64,000 bases of DNA, from positions 17,578,652-17,642,651 of the forward strand of contig JAJEKV010000014.1 of NCBI GenBank assembly GCA_021234155.1, written 5' to 3'. This document shows, piece by piece, positions 32,655 through 43,239 of this stretch (position 1 is the first letter of the stretch; every line of letters starts with the position of its first letter). The position numbers and the translations under genes are program-made. Under the pieces are notes generated by a model. It saw only the letters and a list, made by a program, of their open reading frames with translations, was not told the origin of the DNA and did no database searches. Origin of the DNA: Isoetes taiwanensis (Eukaryota; Streptophyta; Lycopodiopsida; Isoetales; Isoetaceae).

Positions 32655-34900
32655 CTAATTCTTGCAACCCCAGCCCCCCACACTACTAGGGATCACCAGC
32701 GACAATGGCCTGGTCTCTACGGCCCAACCATAGTCTATTGTTTTCAAAGGTTGGTAGCGTGGCGGGTCATTAGGATTGGGTCTCCAATTCTTGCTCCAGC
32801 AATCCCTATACTGCATTGCATATGAGGTTCCCTTTCTGGCAACAGGCTCAAACCAAGAGACAAACACCTCTTCGTAATGTGGGAGATTAGGGTCCTCTAT
32901 TGGGTCCTCTTCGGCAAAAGCCAACCACGTCGGGCAGTTATCATGTGGTCTGATTAGCAAGAGCATTCCTTTCTTGACATCTTGGTAGGGGTCGAATATT
33001 TCAACTGGGTTCTTGGGTCTACCCGAGAAAGGCCCAACGTAATGAGATGCTTCAATGTGCTCATCCACAAACACTCTTTCGGGTTCTTCCAATGCACTCT
33101 GCCAGTGCTTGGGCGAGAAATCTTGAATAGCGACTCTATCGGGCTGCACGTCCCCAAGCACTTCGCGACAAGGTGGACCAATGTAGTCAATAACTTCATT
33201 CATGTATGTGTTGGACCATGACTTATCGCCCGACTCTAGAAATAGCTGCCCGGTGCATCATGTACTTGGCAATAGAAGCTCTTAATGCACCTATATCTTT
33301 CAAGCTCCCATATGGCTGCGGGGACCTTAGGTGACCCTCTCGAATCATAGGTAAACCTTGGGCATCCTCCTTCCACATTCTGATTCCCTTTTAGGGAGCC
33401 ACTCCCTATGCCCCGCCTCATCTTGTAGAACATTAGTGGCCATCCATCCTTCATGCAAAACTTGAAGAGTAGAGGTTCCAAGTGACCACATAAGCGGTCC
33501 TTCTTATCGGGGATAAAACCTTTCACGAATTCCTTCCAATCGGGAACCTCTCTGTCACAAGGTAAGGAGAAGGAGCCTTTGAACTACACTTTGCTGAAGA
33601 GTTGCATAAGCTCCGGAATAGTCAATGCATCTGATCTTCTCATTAGAGTAGAGTAGTTTCCAAATAGGGCATCTATGTCATCGTGGGTGTGTCCAACCAT
33701 CATGAATCCCAGCTGCACTTGATCAAAGACACCTAACCAAACCAAGTATGACAAGTAAGAGAAAAGATGTCTATTCTTATTCTGACACTGAGCAATTATC
33801 TAGCAAGCAAGTAAAGCCTCCTAGGCAACTTGTTCGCTACCATGGGGCCTTTGATAGGAGGCATAAAATCATTTCTACTTGCCATTCATCATTTTTGTCC
33901 TAAGGTTATCGTGTTTAAAATTGCTCTGTATCTCTCAAATGGCCCCAATTATCCTCAGATCTATTCTCCAGTGTCTTCAGGGTATGATTCAAGGATCCCA
34001 CATGAAAATTAGAATCATCAGGCCAGAGGTCCAGTGAGAAGTGGCCCAAGGCACCTATACCATGGCCGTGCATGAGAGCACACAGTAACAACTTGACCTT
34101 GATCGTTCACCCCTCCATCTGAGACTTTGCTAGCTTCTCTAGACGAGGGACCATGGTCTTATTCTGATCCATCTTATCATGTATAATGGTTAAAAGCATG
34201 CTCGGAGATCTATGAGACAAAGCTCTCGGGACCCGATAAAGGCTCCTCGCATGAAATCTGGGCCGTCATATGTGATTTTCTCTCTATTGCAAGTACCCTT
34301 CTTTCATTTGGATCTCTGGTCTTAGCAAGCTTTTTCTTTATGACAATACAGGTGTTACACTTAGAAAATGCTATCCTCTTAGCTATTGCCACCTCTGAAT
34401 GATTCTCTTTCCAAGCGGGTGAAAAGGACCGAAGGAGAAATATGCTTGCTTTGTCATCTCAGTAGCGGTAATATCTACTTCTTGGTGTATATCCTTCTTA
34501 GTCAAGACTGAAGGTAGCCTCTTAACATTTTGTCGCTACCCTCGCTCGTAATTTTCGGCGGTGTGGCATCGTCTCTGCGTTTTCATCTATGAACATAGAT
34601 AGCCGCGGCATTACCGATAAAAGTATGAGACCTTGGCTTCTTAGACCCGGTATTTCCGTGCTCGGCAATTACGTGGCCGTCATTGAAGAGCTTCTTCCAC
34701 TTGTAAAAGTGGAAATGGGTATGCCATAGGCTTTATGCCATGCTTTCACGCACACACCGTTTGTTATTCAACATCGGGTTCGCGAACTACACCATTTTCG
34801 GAGCAAAGATCTAGCATGTTATATGCAAAGGTTGTGCGCTCAGGGGACTTCATGTTCCAGTAAAAGGTTCTCATGCAAGCTATCTCACGGGATGTAAAAT
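32655..34900 (-). pseudogene. DUF7869-type transposase-like gene
   Basis: Read on the minus strand, the order is: a KRCV...KAWHKAYGIP.STF segment (34,690-34,780); FSKCNTCIVIKKKLAKTRDP (34,300-34,365); LTIIHDKMDQNKTMVPRLEK (34,135-34,200); LLCALMHGHGIGALGHFSLD (about 34,040-34,100); a damaged LDNC site (about 33,800); VFDQVQLGFMMVGHTHDDID and LFGNYSTLMRR (33,630-33,720); then a C-terminal part with PFSGRPKNPVEIFDPYQDVK and an open frame of 182 codons (33,203-32,655). The IHDKMD, LDNC and GHTHDDID motifs are those of a DDE-like family widespread in plants and other eukaryotes (DUF7869). In-frame stops and shifts occur between 34,020 and 33,560, so this copy is probably inactive. The 182-codon end is intact. 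Confidence 0.75.
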
Positions 34901-35248
34901 TTGCACGAAGATCGTTTCATGCGGCCAGAGTGATGACCGAAGTCTAGAATTGCCTCGGCACTAGTTTTTCTTTCACATTTAGTGCATCTTTGGGCGTGTC
35001 ACGGGTCTCCGATTGACCATCTTTGTAAGGTCTCTTTTGGTGATGCCAATTTTGGGTCTAATAGAGTAAGGTTCATTCTCCACATCCTTCACCTTCAAAC
35101 CCACGAGTAGAAACGGAATGTTATCAACGAGCACGAAGGCTATGGGCCATCGACAAGGTCATGCGGTTGGGGCATTTCTGCACGGGCTTGGCTTGGCGCG
35201 CATAGAGATCTTTTTCGGGCATTGGAAATATGCTCATGATAGTAGCGA

Positions 35249-35735
35249 CTATCGAGCCTTCCCTAACTTCCGTCGTCGGACCGCGGCATGGTTTGGATCG
35301 GCAAAAGCGATAACACCATAGGCATAAGCCATGTGGCAGCATTCATGCATGAGTGTGCATGCCTTCTCAACTAATTCATCTCTAGAAAGCCCTTGCACAT
35401 GATTAGCCTCATTCTTGGCTAACCCCTCATTGCCTCTGTCACCTGCCGGTTTATCGCGTTTTATCGACTGGGTGGGGTGCAAGCTTCCTCCTCTCTAACA
35501 AGTGGGAGCAGCAATGTCCTTCTTGTACCACAACACAAAAAGTCCCCACGACTTCACCCATTTTTTCTATTTCCATTTCGGGAATTGATAGCGGCAATTG
35601 TCCATCCAAAACATTCACAATTGAAACAACAACCATACCCTCCGGGACAGTCGAATTGTGATGGCGCTCGAAATTGTGGACTCTTCCCTCTGCCACCTTT
35701 TTCCCCAGTAGATATAGCGGAATTACATCTGCCAT
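35249..35735 (-). pseudogene. Coding remnant upstream of the DUF7869-like gene
   Basis: Two minus-strand frames, 35,735-35,451 and 35,482-35,249, read IPLYLLGKKVAEGRVHNFER, then VPEGMVVVSIVNVLDGQLPL, then LVEKACTLMHECCHMAYAYG. The first part resembles the G..VA.G.v...vh...v..g...V.v....... LP.p pattern found beside plant transposase genes (DUF8039-like). This match is by eye and weak. It may be a 5' exon of the DUF7869-like gene or another element fragment. Confidence 0.35.
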
Positions 35736-35758
35736 CCTGCAAAGAAGAGGTCGTGAAT

Positions 35759-35772
35759 ATCGCGGCCGCGAT
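35759..35772. repeat. GC palindrome ATCGCGGCCGCGAT, copy 1
   Basis: Perfect 14-bp palindrome. The context is gaat-ATCGCGGCCGCGAT-cctcgt. Confidence 0.9.
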
Positions 35773-35850
35773 CCTCGTAAGCAAAAAGCACTGTGATCAT
35801 AAAGTACTACAGAAAAATAACAACTGAGAAATTAAAAAATGTTCAGGACT

Positions 35851-35896
35851 TTCGCCACCGCGATCTTATCGAGCATGGGCAAGAACGCGGTCGCGC
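35851..35896. repeat. GC palindrome, degenerate copies 2 and 3
   Basis: tcgccaccgcgatc (35,852-35,865) and acgcggtcgcgct (35,884-35,896) flank gagcatgggcaag, a word like the gagcac/gagcag found beside other copies. Confidence 0.6.
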
Positions 35897-36034
35897 TTTT
35901 TGCAATCATTCAAACTAGCTGTTTCAATAAGAACTCATGTGCAAATCACATTTGGAGGTTAACAAGTGGTTTCAACTCATAGTTATCGATAGCTGGGAGT
36001 TCTTTGGTAAATAGCAAGTGTAGATGGTTGAAGG

Positions 36035-36050
36035 TATCGCGACCGCGATC
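36035..36050. repeat. GC palindrome, copy 4
   Basis: tatcgcgaccgcgatc with one central mismatch, followed by tcgtcgagca. Confidence 0.75.
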
Positions 36051-36059
36051 TCGTCGAGC

Positions 36060-37000
36060 ACAAAAGTTAAACGATTGACTTACAGACTAAAGCATTACTC
36101 ATACCTCACAGAATATGGTGGCGTCAACGTCTACTTGAAGCCAAAGACCCGTCAGAAGCTGCAGTGTCATAAAAGCGTGTTTTTGTATCATCCTCATGGA
36201 GAAAAGAAAGCATATACTTGAAACACGTTTACATTGTATAATAAACACACCAGAATGCACAGGTTTCCTTACGACATCTATTTTTACATAGTTGCACCAA
36301 AGTATCAGGAGGTATCTTATCAATCCATGCAATACATATTGATGTTAGTGTACAGACTCGTCGGTTGTAGTTATAATTGAAATTCAGTGCAGCATAAACT
36401 TTGAGTTCACTTCACTGAGTGATATGCATCAGAATATGCCTTTTACCTGCTTGAAACCCCGAATTGATGCGGTTGAAGAATTCCAAATGTGCGATGGCGA
36501 GTGCAAGTGGATTATGAGCGCCCTAGTCAGCGCCTTCAATGGATGCGGGATTCTGCAGCAAATCCTTGCCCGAACTTGGCCCAGCTTAGGCGCAGCTCCA
36601 GCGTCTCGAAGATCTTGCAAAACAATCAAATTTGAATTGGCTTTTCCCGCTTTCACTTGAAATGTTTGTTATGGAATTCAAATTTTGCGATCCTTTGTCC
36701 GTCCAAGTAATCGATCTGTCTTTGGAGCATTTACGGTACGCATAGTCTGTCATGTACCTTTAATGAATTGCCATTATGGCGAAAAGTTGAACGCGGGCGT
36801 CCCAAGTCGATAAACACCTTTTATGCGGATTACTTGTTTTTTGGGGCGGGCGTATTATTAAGCGCGGACGCATTTATGGCCGGTAATAATTACGGCCGGC
36901 CGGCCGGTAATTAATACTTCTGGGGTGCAATTAGTGCGCCCGCACGTGCGACGCCATTATGCCAGGCACGATTTTTCAAGCACCATTATGATGGGCGGGC
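36060..37000. other. 5' flank of the ParB-like gene
   Basis: I see no coding motif (an open frame at 36,424-36,660 is unrecognised). A palindromic ttacggccggccggccggtaat stretch lies at 36,889-36,912. The DNA becomes GC-rich towards 37,000. Confidence 0.4.
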
Positions 37001-37009
37001 ATTTAAATT

Positions 37010-37023
37010 CCGCGGCCGCGTTC
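37010..37023. repeat. GC palindrome, copy 5, with a further half site at 37,064
   Basis: ccgcggccgcgttc contains GCGGCCGC. gaccgcgatttc at 37,064-37,075 is a half copy in the putative 5' UTR. Confidence 0.65.
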
Positions 37024-37164
37024 TTTAAATTGAAACTCAGAACCCCTCAAAACAAATTTCAAGACCGCGATTTCTTCAGCGCCTGGCACCTTCGACCTCG
37101 GAGTGCCTTCTCGAGCCTCTCGAAAAAGACTGGAATTTCGTACACACCCGCCGCCCGCGATCCC

Positions 37165-39650
37165 ATGGCACCAAAGGACTCCCTCAGAGAAGGTAATTTC
37201 TAACATTTTAGCTCAGCAAGATCGCGGCTGCGATCGTGCCTACTAGAACTTCTATTGTTTTCATAAGTATAGTTGCTCAGCAAGATCGCGGCCACGGTCT
37301 TGCTGGCTAGGTTTTGTAATGTCTTGATAGCTGTGGGTGCTCAACAAGATCGCGGCCGCGGTCTTGCTGAGCATAGATTTTCTTTCTTGCGATGTTCATG
37401 AGTAGTAGTGTAGTAGGTCACTAGGATCGCGACCGCGATGTTCGTGAGCAGTGGAATTGTTTTCTTGCTGTGCTTAGCTGCTACACAACATCGCGGCCGC
37501 GATAGTGTGGAGTGCTATTTTAGTTGCTTGGAAGGATCGCGGTCGCGTTTCTCTTCAGTAGTTTATACATTTTCGTTCCACAACATTTTGCAGCCTATCA
37601 GGCTCTCACCACAGGCTTTTGTTTACAGCACTTGCTCTGTTTCGAGGACCGGATGTCGAACCCATCCGTATTATAACCCCTTCCAATGAAAGGAAATGGT
37701 GTATTGAGATTGCACAAGCCATACCGCACATTAAAGGTGATCGCAGAAAGGACCTGTGCCTGTTCCTGCGGACTGGAAAGAAACCTGAGGACGTTGAGCA
37801 AGTTGGCATAGTGGTAGCAATGTGGGAAGGCACAAAGAACAATGTGCAAGATGCTATCATATGCAGCATTGAGGACACACAAGCATTGCAATTCCTCGAG
37901 TACATTTTGAAATGGCGCAATTATGATCCGTCCTTGATGACAGCCAGCAAAATGAACAAGCCAGCCACAGGGAAAAACGTCCCCACATCAGCTAAGGGTT
38001 ATGGCTGGTTGTTGCCATCCTATGAATCTCTATCTTTGTCAGGAATAAAGGGAAACAGAGACATATTGGTAGGGTTCTTGGCATGCAGAAATGGTTTGTC
38101 TACAGATAAGAAGCCTTCGAGCTGTGCTTTGAAAGCAGTTCGGGACGAGAAAATGCCCTCCGTGATGGACACCAATTGGCTAAGAGCCGTGGCCAAGAAA
38201 AAGAGTGTGAAACCTATTGCTACTTTGGGAGAGACGTCAGCACCAAAAAAGGTTGTTGAAGAACTAGAATCCACGATAAACCCCTCCGGTATTATTAACC
38301 CTACTCTTCCTCTTGCTTTGAAGGCGCCAGATAGCACTACATCTGGTGGATTTATTCCAAAAAAACTCCCTCCTTTCAAAATTAACCTTAGAAATCTCAC
38401 ACCTGCTGACGATAGCCCGCAGCCCAGCAGTTCTCAAAACCCCCCCTCAGCCTCCTCTAAACTAGCATTGACATGGCCCCACGCACCTGCCATTCCAGTC
38501 GAGTTGAAGTTCAATCCGGAAGAGGAACGCAAGATGGCAGAGCAAACCACTCAGAAGCTTGAACAGTTCAAAAGGTTTTACCCCTTAGGGGTTAATTGGT
38601 TTACAAAGATTTCTATTTTTGATTGTGAACCTGCACCAGCAAACTTGACACACAGAATGCGGTCAAATGACCATGTTCAAACTCTGGTTAAAAGCTTCAA
38701 GACATACCCGACAGAGGTCCTCACACCTGCTGACGTCGTGCCGTTTGACCCTATTACCAGGTAACGATTTCATTATCTTTTGGACACTCGTTATGTAGAT
38801 TTGACTTGATGGTTGTCTATCTTTCAGGAGGAGGGTGACATGGAGCAATCCAGAAGATTTGAAGGGCAAGAAATTTTATATTATTTCTGGCAACCACAGT
38901 ATTTGCGCGGCAAAACTCCTTTGTTCGGTCGTCGGCCAGTTGGAGCAGCAACTAGAATTTGCCAAAGTATATGCTAGAAGAAGATCGAGGGTGCTCAACG
39001 GAAATCTTACAGACAAGGAATATATAGAGTTGAGTATTCAATGCAACGAAGTAATTGCAAACACCGTGTACAGAGAGCCACTGATTGAAAAACTGCAACA
39101 ACTTCGTCATCAGCACAAGGCTTATGGCTGTCCTCCACAAGGACCTATGACAGCTACAACTTCAGCTTGGAAGGTATTTATTTATTTTCTACTCGCCAAC
39201 ATCGCGGCCGCGATCTTCATGACCTTTGCTTCTGCAGGATTTCCATGAAATTGCAACGACCACCTTGAAAGTGCAGGAGCTTAAGGATGAAAAACAATTC
39301 ATTTTTATGGATGAGAAGGTTTTTAATAAGTTAATGGAAGTTGCCGGTCTGTGGGTGAGTCGTAAACTCAGTGACGACCATGGTGAGTTTCCGGACAAGC
39401 CATCCAAAGATTTCTTTAACAAGACCTGGCTCCGGATGCTACGAGGTATGTCGAATGCAGAGGTGTCACAGCTGCTCGATGAGATTATAGAAGGCAAGAC
39501 GTATTTAAAGGTGCAGTCAGGTTATAGCGGGAGATTTGATTGCAAACAACGGGCAACTGACATCAGAAGTGTACAACGATGCCAGCAGGTACATTGCATG
39601 ATCGTGCATTTGTATCAGACATATTACAACCTTCTGTTGGGGATGGGCAG
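37165..39650 (+). CDS. Spliced gene with ParB/sulfiredoxin-like domain
   Basis: The proposed model is: exon 1 37,165-37,192 (MAPKDSLRE), exon 2 37,629-38,760, exon 3 38,828-39,173, exon 4 from 39,238 to a donor at 39,511, 39,588 or 39,650. All three introns are GT-AG and phases join in frame; exon 2 uses the acceptor gcttttgtttacag. The product is at least about 600 aa. The N-terminal third is novel (PDVEPIRIITPSNERKWCIE). A Pro/Ser-rich linker lies at roughly residues 225-290. Next come VLTPADVVPFDP and, across the splice, GKKFYIISGNHSICAAKLL. This resembles the ParB N-terminal fold (promoter-distal P.D segment, then y.I..GNHr..Aa), as in ParB, sulfiredoxin and DGQHR-type proteins. The C-terminal exon is helical. 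The reading frame is clean over 1.8 kb, unlike its neighbours. The function is not known. The ParB match is by eye. Confidence 0.75.
37211..37240. repeat. GC palindrome, copy 7 (extended form)
   Basis: gctcagcaagatcgcggctg continues cgatcgtgcc. The GCTCAGCAAG arm is present on the left only. Confidence 0.75.
37275..37310. repeat. GC palindrome, copy 8 (extended form)
   Basis: gctcagcaagatcgcggcca continues cggtcttgctggc. Both arms are present, giving a roughly 33-bp imperfect palindrome. Confidence 0.8.
37339..37372. repeat. GC palindrome, copy 9 (extended, 34 bp)
   Basis: gctcaacaagatcgcggccg continues cggtcttgctgagc. It is nearly perfect over 34 bp, with mismatches only at the aac/tgc position and one g/t pair. 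Confidence 0.85.
37423..37440. repeat. GC palindrome, copy 10
   Basis: ggatcgcgaccgcgat is followed by gttcgtgagcagtgg. Confidence 0.75.
37490..37503. repeat. GC palindrome, copy 11 (perfect core)
   Basis: cacaac-ATCGCGGCCGCGAT-agtgtgg. The flanks cacaac and gtgtgg extend the pairing partly. Confidence 0.85.
37534..37548. repeat. GC palindrome, copy 12
   Basis: ggatcgcggtcgcgt, with the right flank degraded. Confidence 0.65.
39199..39215. repeat. GC palindrome, copy 13, inside intron 3
   Basis: aacATCGCGGCCGCGATctt lies in the 64-bp intron 39,174-39,237. The short intron and splice sites are otherwise normal, so the motif was tolerated or inserted within an intron. Confidence 0.85.
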
Positions 39651-39693
39651 GTAGGTTGTTAGTATGAGGTATGTTGATTCCTCTCTTTTTGCA

Positions 39694-40060
39694 GTCGCTT
39701 ATTCTAAGCTGCTTCTTGTGAAGATTGAGTATTTCAATGTTCGCGCATGCATAACGTTTATTGATCCAAACCAGCCAATGTGGTATGAGGCATGTCTAAG
39801 ATGCAGTAAGAAGGTAAGTAAGCGAGAATCAGAATTTTGGTGCGAGAAATGTGGGGCGGCTACTGAACCATTAAAGAGGTGAGAGAGCTCTGATTTACCA
39901 ATTGGTTTGAATGGATGTGTGATGTCATTATTATGATCAGGTATATATATTCCATGCAACGTTGGAAGATGCAACAGGAGAAATTGTAGTTACTATCTTC
40001 AATAATGAAGGAGAACAAATCTTAGGGCGGTACCAAATGAGATGTCAAAAAATGAGGGAT
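39694..40060 (+). pseudogene. RPA1-like C-terminal (DBD-C) fragment with zinc ribbon
   Basis: VRACITFIDPNQPMWYEACL, then CSKKVSKRESEFWCEKCG (39,748-39,858) has the C-x2-C...C-x2-C ribbon of the RPA 70-kDa C-terminal OB fold. FHATLEDATGEIVVTIFNNE and GEQILG (39,952-40,030) continue the fold (eDaTG...tiFn..ge.llG). The two blocks are separated by a roughly 58-bp GT-AG-like gap whose phases do not join, so an indel is likely. It follows the ParB-like gene closely. This is the RPA part missing from the 19.3-20.6-kb locus, so the two may derive from one Helitron family. Confidence 0.75.
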
Positions 40061-42010
40061 AATGTAAGATAAGATTGGGGTGAGATTCTCACGATGATTT
40101 TGTGATAGAAATTAACAGGTTATCGATTGCGGGAGAATAATCAACAAGAATATTATTCTCTTTTATGGAGCACCTTTGGATTAGCAAAATATTCCGACTA
40201 AAAGCGTAGTTCGAGGAGGTAATACAATGGATTCAAGAGTCACGTAGTTGTAGTTCGTGAAAGTCACAAACTATAGATTGGGAAGTCAATCGAGGTTGTC
40301 ATAGACGGAATAAAGAGGTCTAAAATGAGATTGGGAGGAGAGTTTAATCAGTTCAGCTTGGAATGTCCAAAGGGACAACGATAGTTATCGTTTGCATAAA
40401 GGAGCCGCAACTCTGCGTGGTCGATCTAACTAAGTAGTTAATTTGAAATTGATATTATGTCATCTATTAGAAACTTTGACTTTTGTTGTGAAGTTGTCTT
40501 TGTGTTTGGGATTTTGTTCTCAAACCCTATGTGTTTTCTTTATGAAGGTGCTTCCATGGTACGTAGATTTTGGTTAATTAGTAATAGCGAGAGGTACTTA
40601 TATGAAGTGATTTGGATGATAATATTCCACCAGATCCATGATTAAACTTACGCGTGAAACTTATTGCTAATATTTGTTACTTGAAATGATGTTTAACAAG
40701 TGATAAATCTATTGATGGCATGACAACCGGTAAATTTAGTGGTGGTATTTGTCAACGGCGTGATGTGTATGATAACGTGTTTGAGAAAAAGACCGGTAAG
40801 TTATAGGTTAGTTTTGGACGACACATGCGGCGAGATTACTGGTATGCTTGAATAGTGAAGAGAGGACAGAGAAGGTTCATATGAAGGCAGGATTACGAAT
40901 GACATAGCTGGGGTCAGTAAGTTGGAGGTGGAGAATATATTGCTGAAGGCAAAGGTGGCGTCTATCATAGCGATGCTTTGGAGTTTACACGTTGAATATG
41001 AACCTCGGTACATGGACCATATTGAAGACGGAAATGCTCAAGCCCAGAAACAATTTTCAAGTTCTACGGTGGCACAGAAGACTGCTGAGGCTTTGCAGTC
41101 GAAAGATGATGACATGGAACACTTGAATAAGTTACAAAATAGAAAGTAGTTACAATGTCATTGTTATCAGAAAAGAACAAGGGAATTTGAACAGAAACTG
41201 ACTGATTGACATTCAGGAATGAATAAGTTCTCTGGAAACAATAGTGAGAAAGATCATGGTGCAATAAATGCAGAGTATGATGATAAGGTGATTCAAGATT
41301 CAGAAACATTTGATTGTAGTAACAAAGTGAAAGGGGAGAAATTGCTGGTGATAAAAGAAATGTTATTAGAGGAATGTCTAACTTCAGAAGATAGAGCAAA
41401 CTTCAAAATTCCATCTGAATTACTTGTGAAGAGTTTGTTTTTATTTTGCTTTTTTGTGGCCATTGTAATACTGTGGTTTGGTGGTAAGAGCTGTTAAATA
41501 TGTTGCATACAATTTCAAGCGTATTCTGTGGAAAACTGTGGGAAACTCTAAACTGTGGGAAACTCTAAAAAAGATGCTAGTTATGATGGTGTATTCCCTT
41601 AGATTGAACTCACACTGAGTATATGCTGCAATAAAGATATTGTATGGATACAAGTTCTAGCCAGGGATTTGATCTAATATAGGATAGAAAAATATAGCGA
41701 TCTCGTGCCTCTATGTGATTTCACACAGCTTCAAATATTAACTACTTGGCATATATTCTCAGTTTTTATAATGGATATCTGGTTATTGTATCATAGTGAG
41801 CAATGGGTCTATTGGGTATGCTATATGCATACACAACTATTAGGATGCCAGCACAAAGGGGGGTTTGAATGATATTTAGTTCTTTAACAAATCATTTAAA
41901 CATTTAAACACATTATGATAGTTGCCTTTTTGTATGGAATAATTTGATGATATGGGATCTTAGTTTTTTGCTTTATGAATGTTTTCTACCTTATGTTTGC
42001 AGGGCATAAA
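40061..42010. other. Sparse region with two small unrecognised frames
   Basis: Plus-strand frames at 40,922-41,149 and 41,219-41,497 (Lys/Glu-rich, then a hydrophobic tail FLFCFFVAIVILWF) are AT-rich and resemble weak coding or chance. aaactgtgggaaactctaaa is doubled at 41,533-41,575. No known domain. Confidence 0.4.
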
Positions 42011-42014
42011 GTTC

Positions 42015-42430
42015 GCATAGAGTTGCAAGGCAAAGTCGGGTGATCATAGCTGTGAATGAAGTTATTTCCGCCAAGACCGCTTGTGTGAATTACTTGCTCG
42101 TCTTCAGCTATGGAATCTTGAGAATAATATCTCGTTTCAAGACGTCGCATACGATCAAGGATGCTTTCTTCTTATGCAAGGTTGGTCTACAAAGAATGTC
42201 TGTCGAGTATAAGAATTCCCGTGCCTTTTCGATACATGTTCTTGTGCAAAACAAATCAAATGTCACAATGTTTGACTGTCAAACCTCACCTACGGACGAC
42301 ACCAATGTTACTAACTTTGGGTCCGCAACATTTCCAACCGATTCATTTAACTTATGAATAATAAATGCTCTGCAAATCTCAGATGATTTAATAGAAGCAG
42401 CTATTGTTGCACTTCTCCCTGCAGCTGGTA
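42015..42430 (-). pseudogene. Second Helitron helicase fragment, reversed
   Basis: On the minus strand, SIKSSEICRAFIIHKLNESV and DPKLVTLVSSVGE match SIKSSEIWRAFIIHKLDVSV and DPELITLVSSIGE at 18,500-18,610. DNA similarity continues to the gatcacccgactttgc word that corresponds to 18,905. It is a roughly 415-bp fragment of the same helicase with its own stops, orientation opposite to the first. Confidence 0.85.
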
Positions 42431-43190
42431 CTATGAATGTAAACAAATAGACATGTTCGTCCAATTCTTATGTATTTATCCAGTCCATTCTCTAAGAAAT
42501 GTTCGAGTTTCCCATACTAACAAGTCTATGAAACTAGTTAGAAACAGTATTACCTGGCCTTTAGGTTTGTTGTGATGATTTGAAATAATGGCCAATGTGC
42601 ACAATAAGGAGGTGATATATTTGAGAAAATTTCTTCAGTGCACACAACATTTTAGGCCTATAACTAACTGATCTTACTCTAAATTTAAAAAGGATTTTGG
42701 TGGCACGGAATCTCGATGCTTGAATAGACTTGGCGGTCAACTGCTCCTGTTCCTTGGTTGGACTTGGGGAAAATTGGGATAGGGATCTAATTTGCTGCTT
42801 CACATTAGCACCCTCATTCTGGGCAATCGAGTTTGGCTAGGTGTGTCCTAACTAATGAATTAATTAGCTTAATTAACTTACTTAGGTAATTAACCTTTAA
42901 TTAAACCCTTATTAATTTAGCATAGCTAAATTAATCGTTTATGGTTAATTCCGTAGGTTAGATACCCCCATGATGGCATATCCTTAGCCCGTGACGTGTC
43001 CGTGTATTTATACATACACTGTATAAATATGTGGAACATCACAACATCTTTAGCTTCTTATTAAAAAAGAATTTCTTTTTCAGAGTAAGAGTTGGTTTTA
43101 TCATTAATTATAAAGATTCAAGTACAAAGCATCACACATGGTTGAGAAGACTGTGTCATGATGAGAAAAATATAGTGAGAGATCGCTATA
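42431..43190. other. AT-rich intergenic DNA
   Basis: No gene seen. The taattaatta-rich stretch at 42,850-42,960 has several ttaattaa palindromes. Confidence 0.4.
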
Positions 43191-43239
43191 GGAAATACAT
43201 AGCATAGCATCACTATCTTCAAAATGCCATAGTATAAGC

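Larger units (their letters stand above)
37193..37628 (+). other. Intron 1 of the ParB-like gene, loaded with GC palindromes
   Basis: The donor aag|gtaattt and acceptor tttacag|ca are inferred from phase agreement. The 436-bp intron holds six palindrome copies, about one every 45-80 bp. Confidence 0.65.

Noticed and set aside
35759-37548. CRISPR-like array in the palindrome cluster
   Set aside because: Spacing is irregular, repeats are palindromic and variable, and the DNA is plant nuclear.
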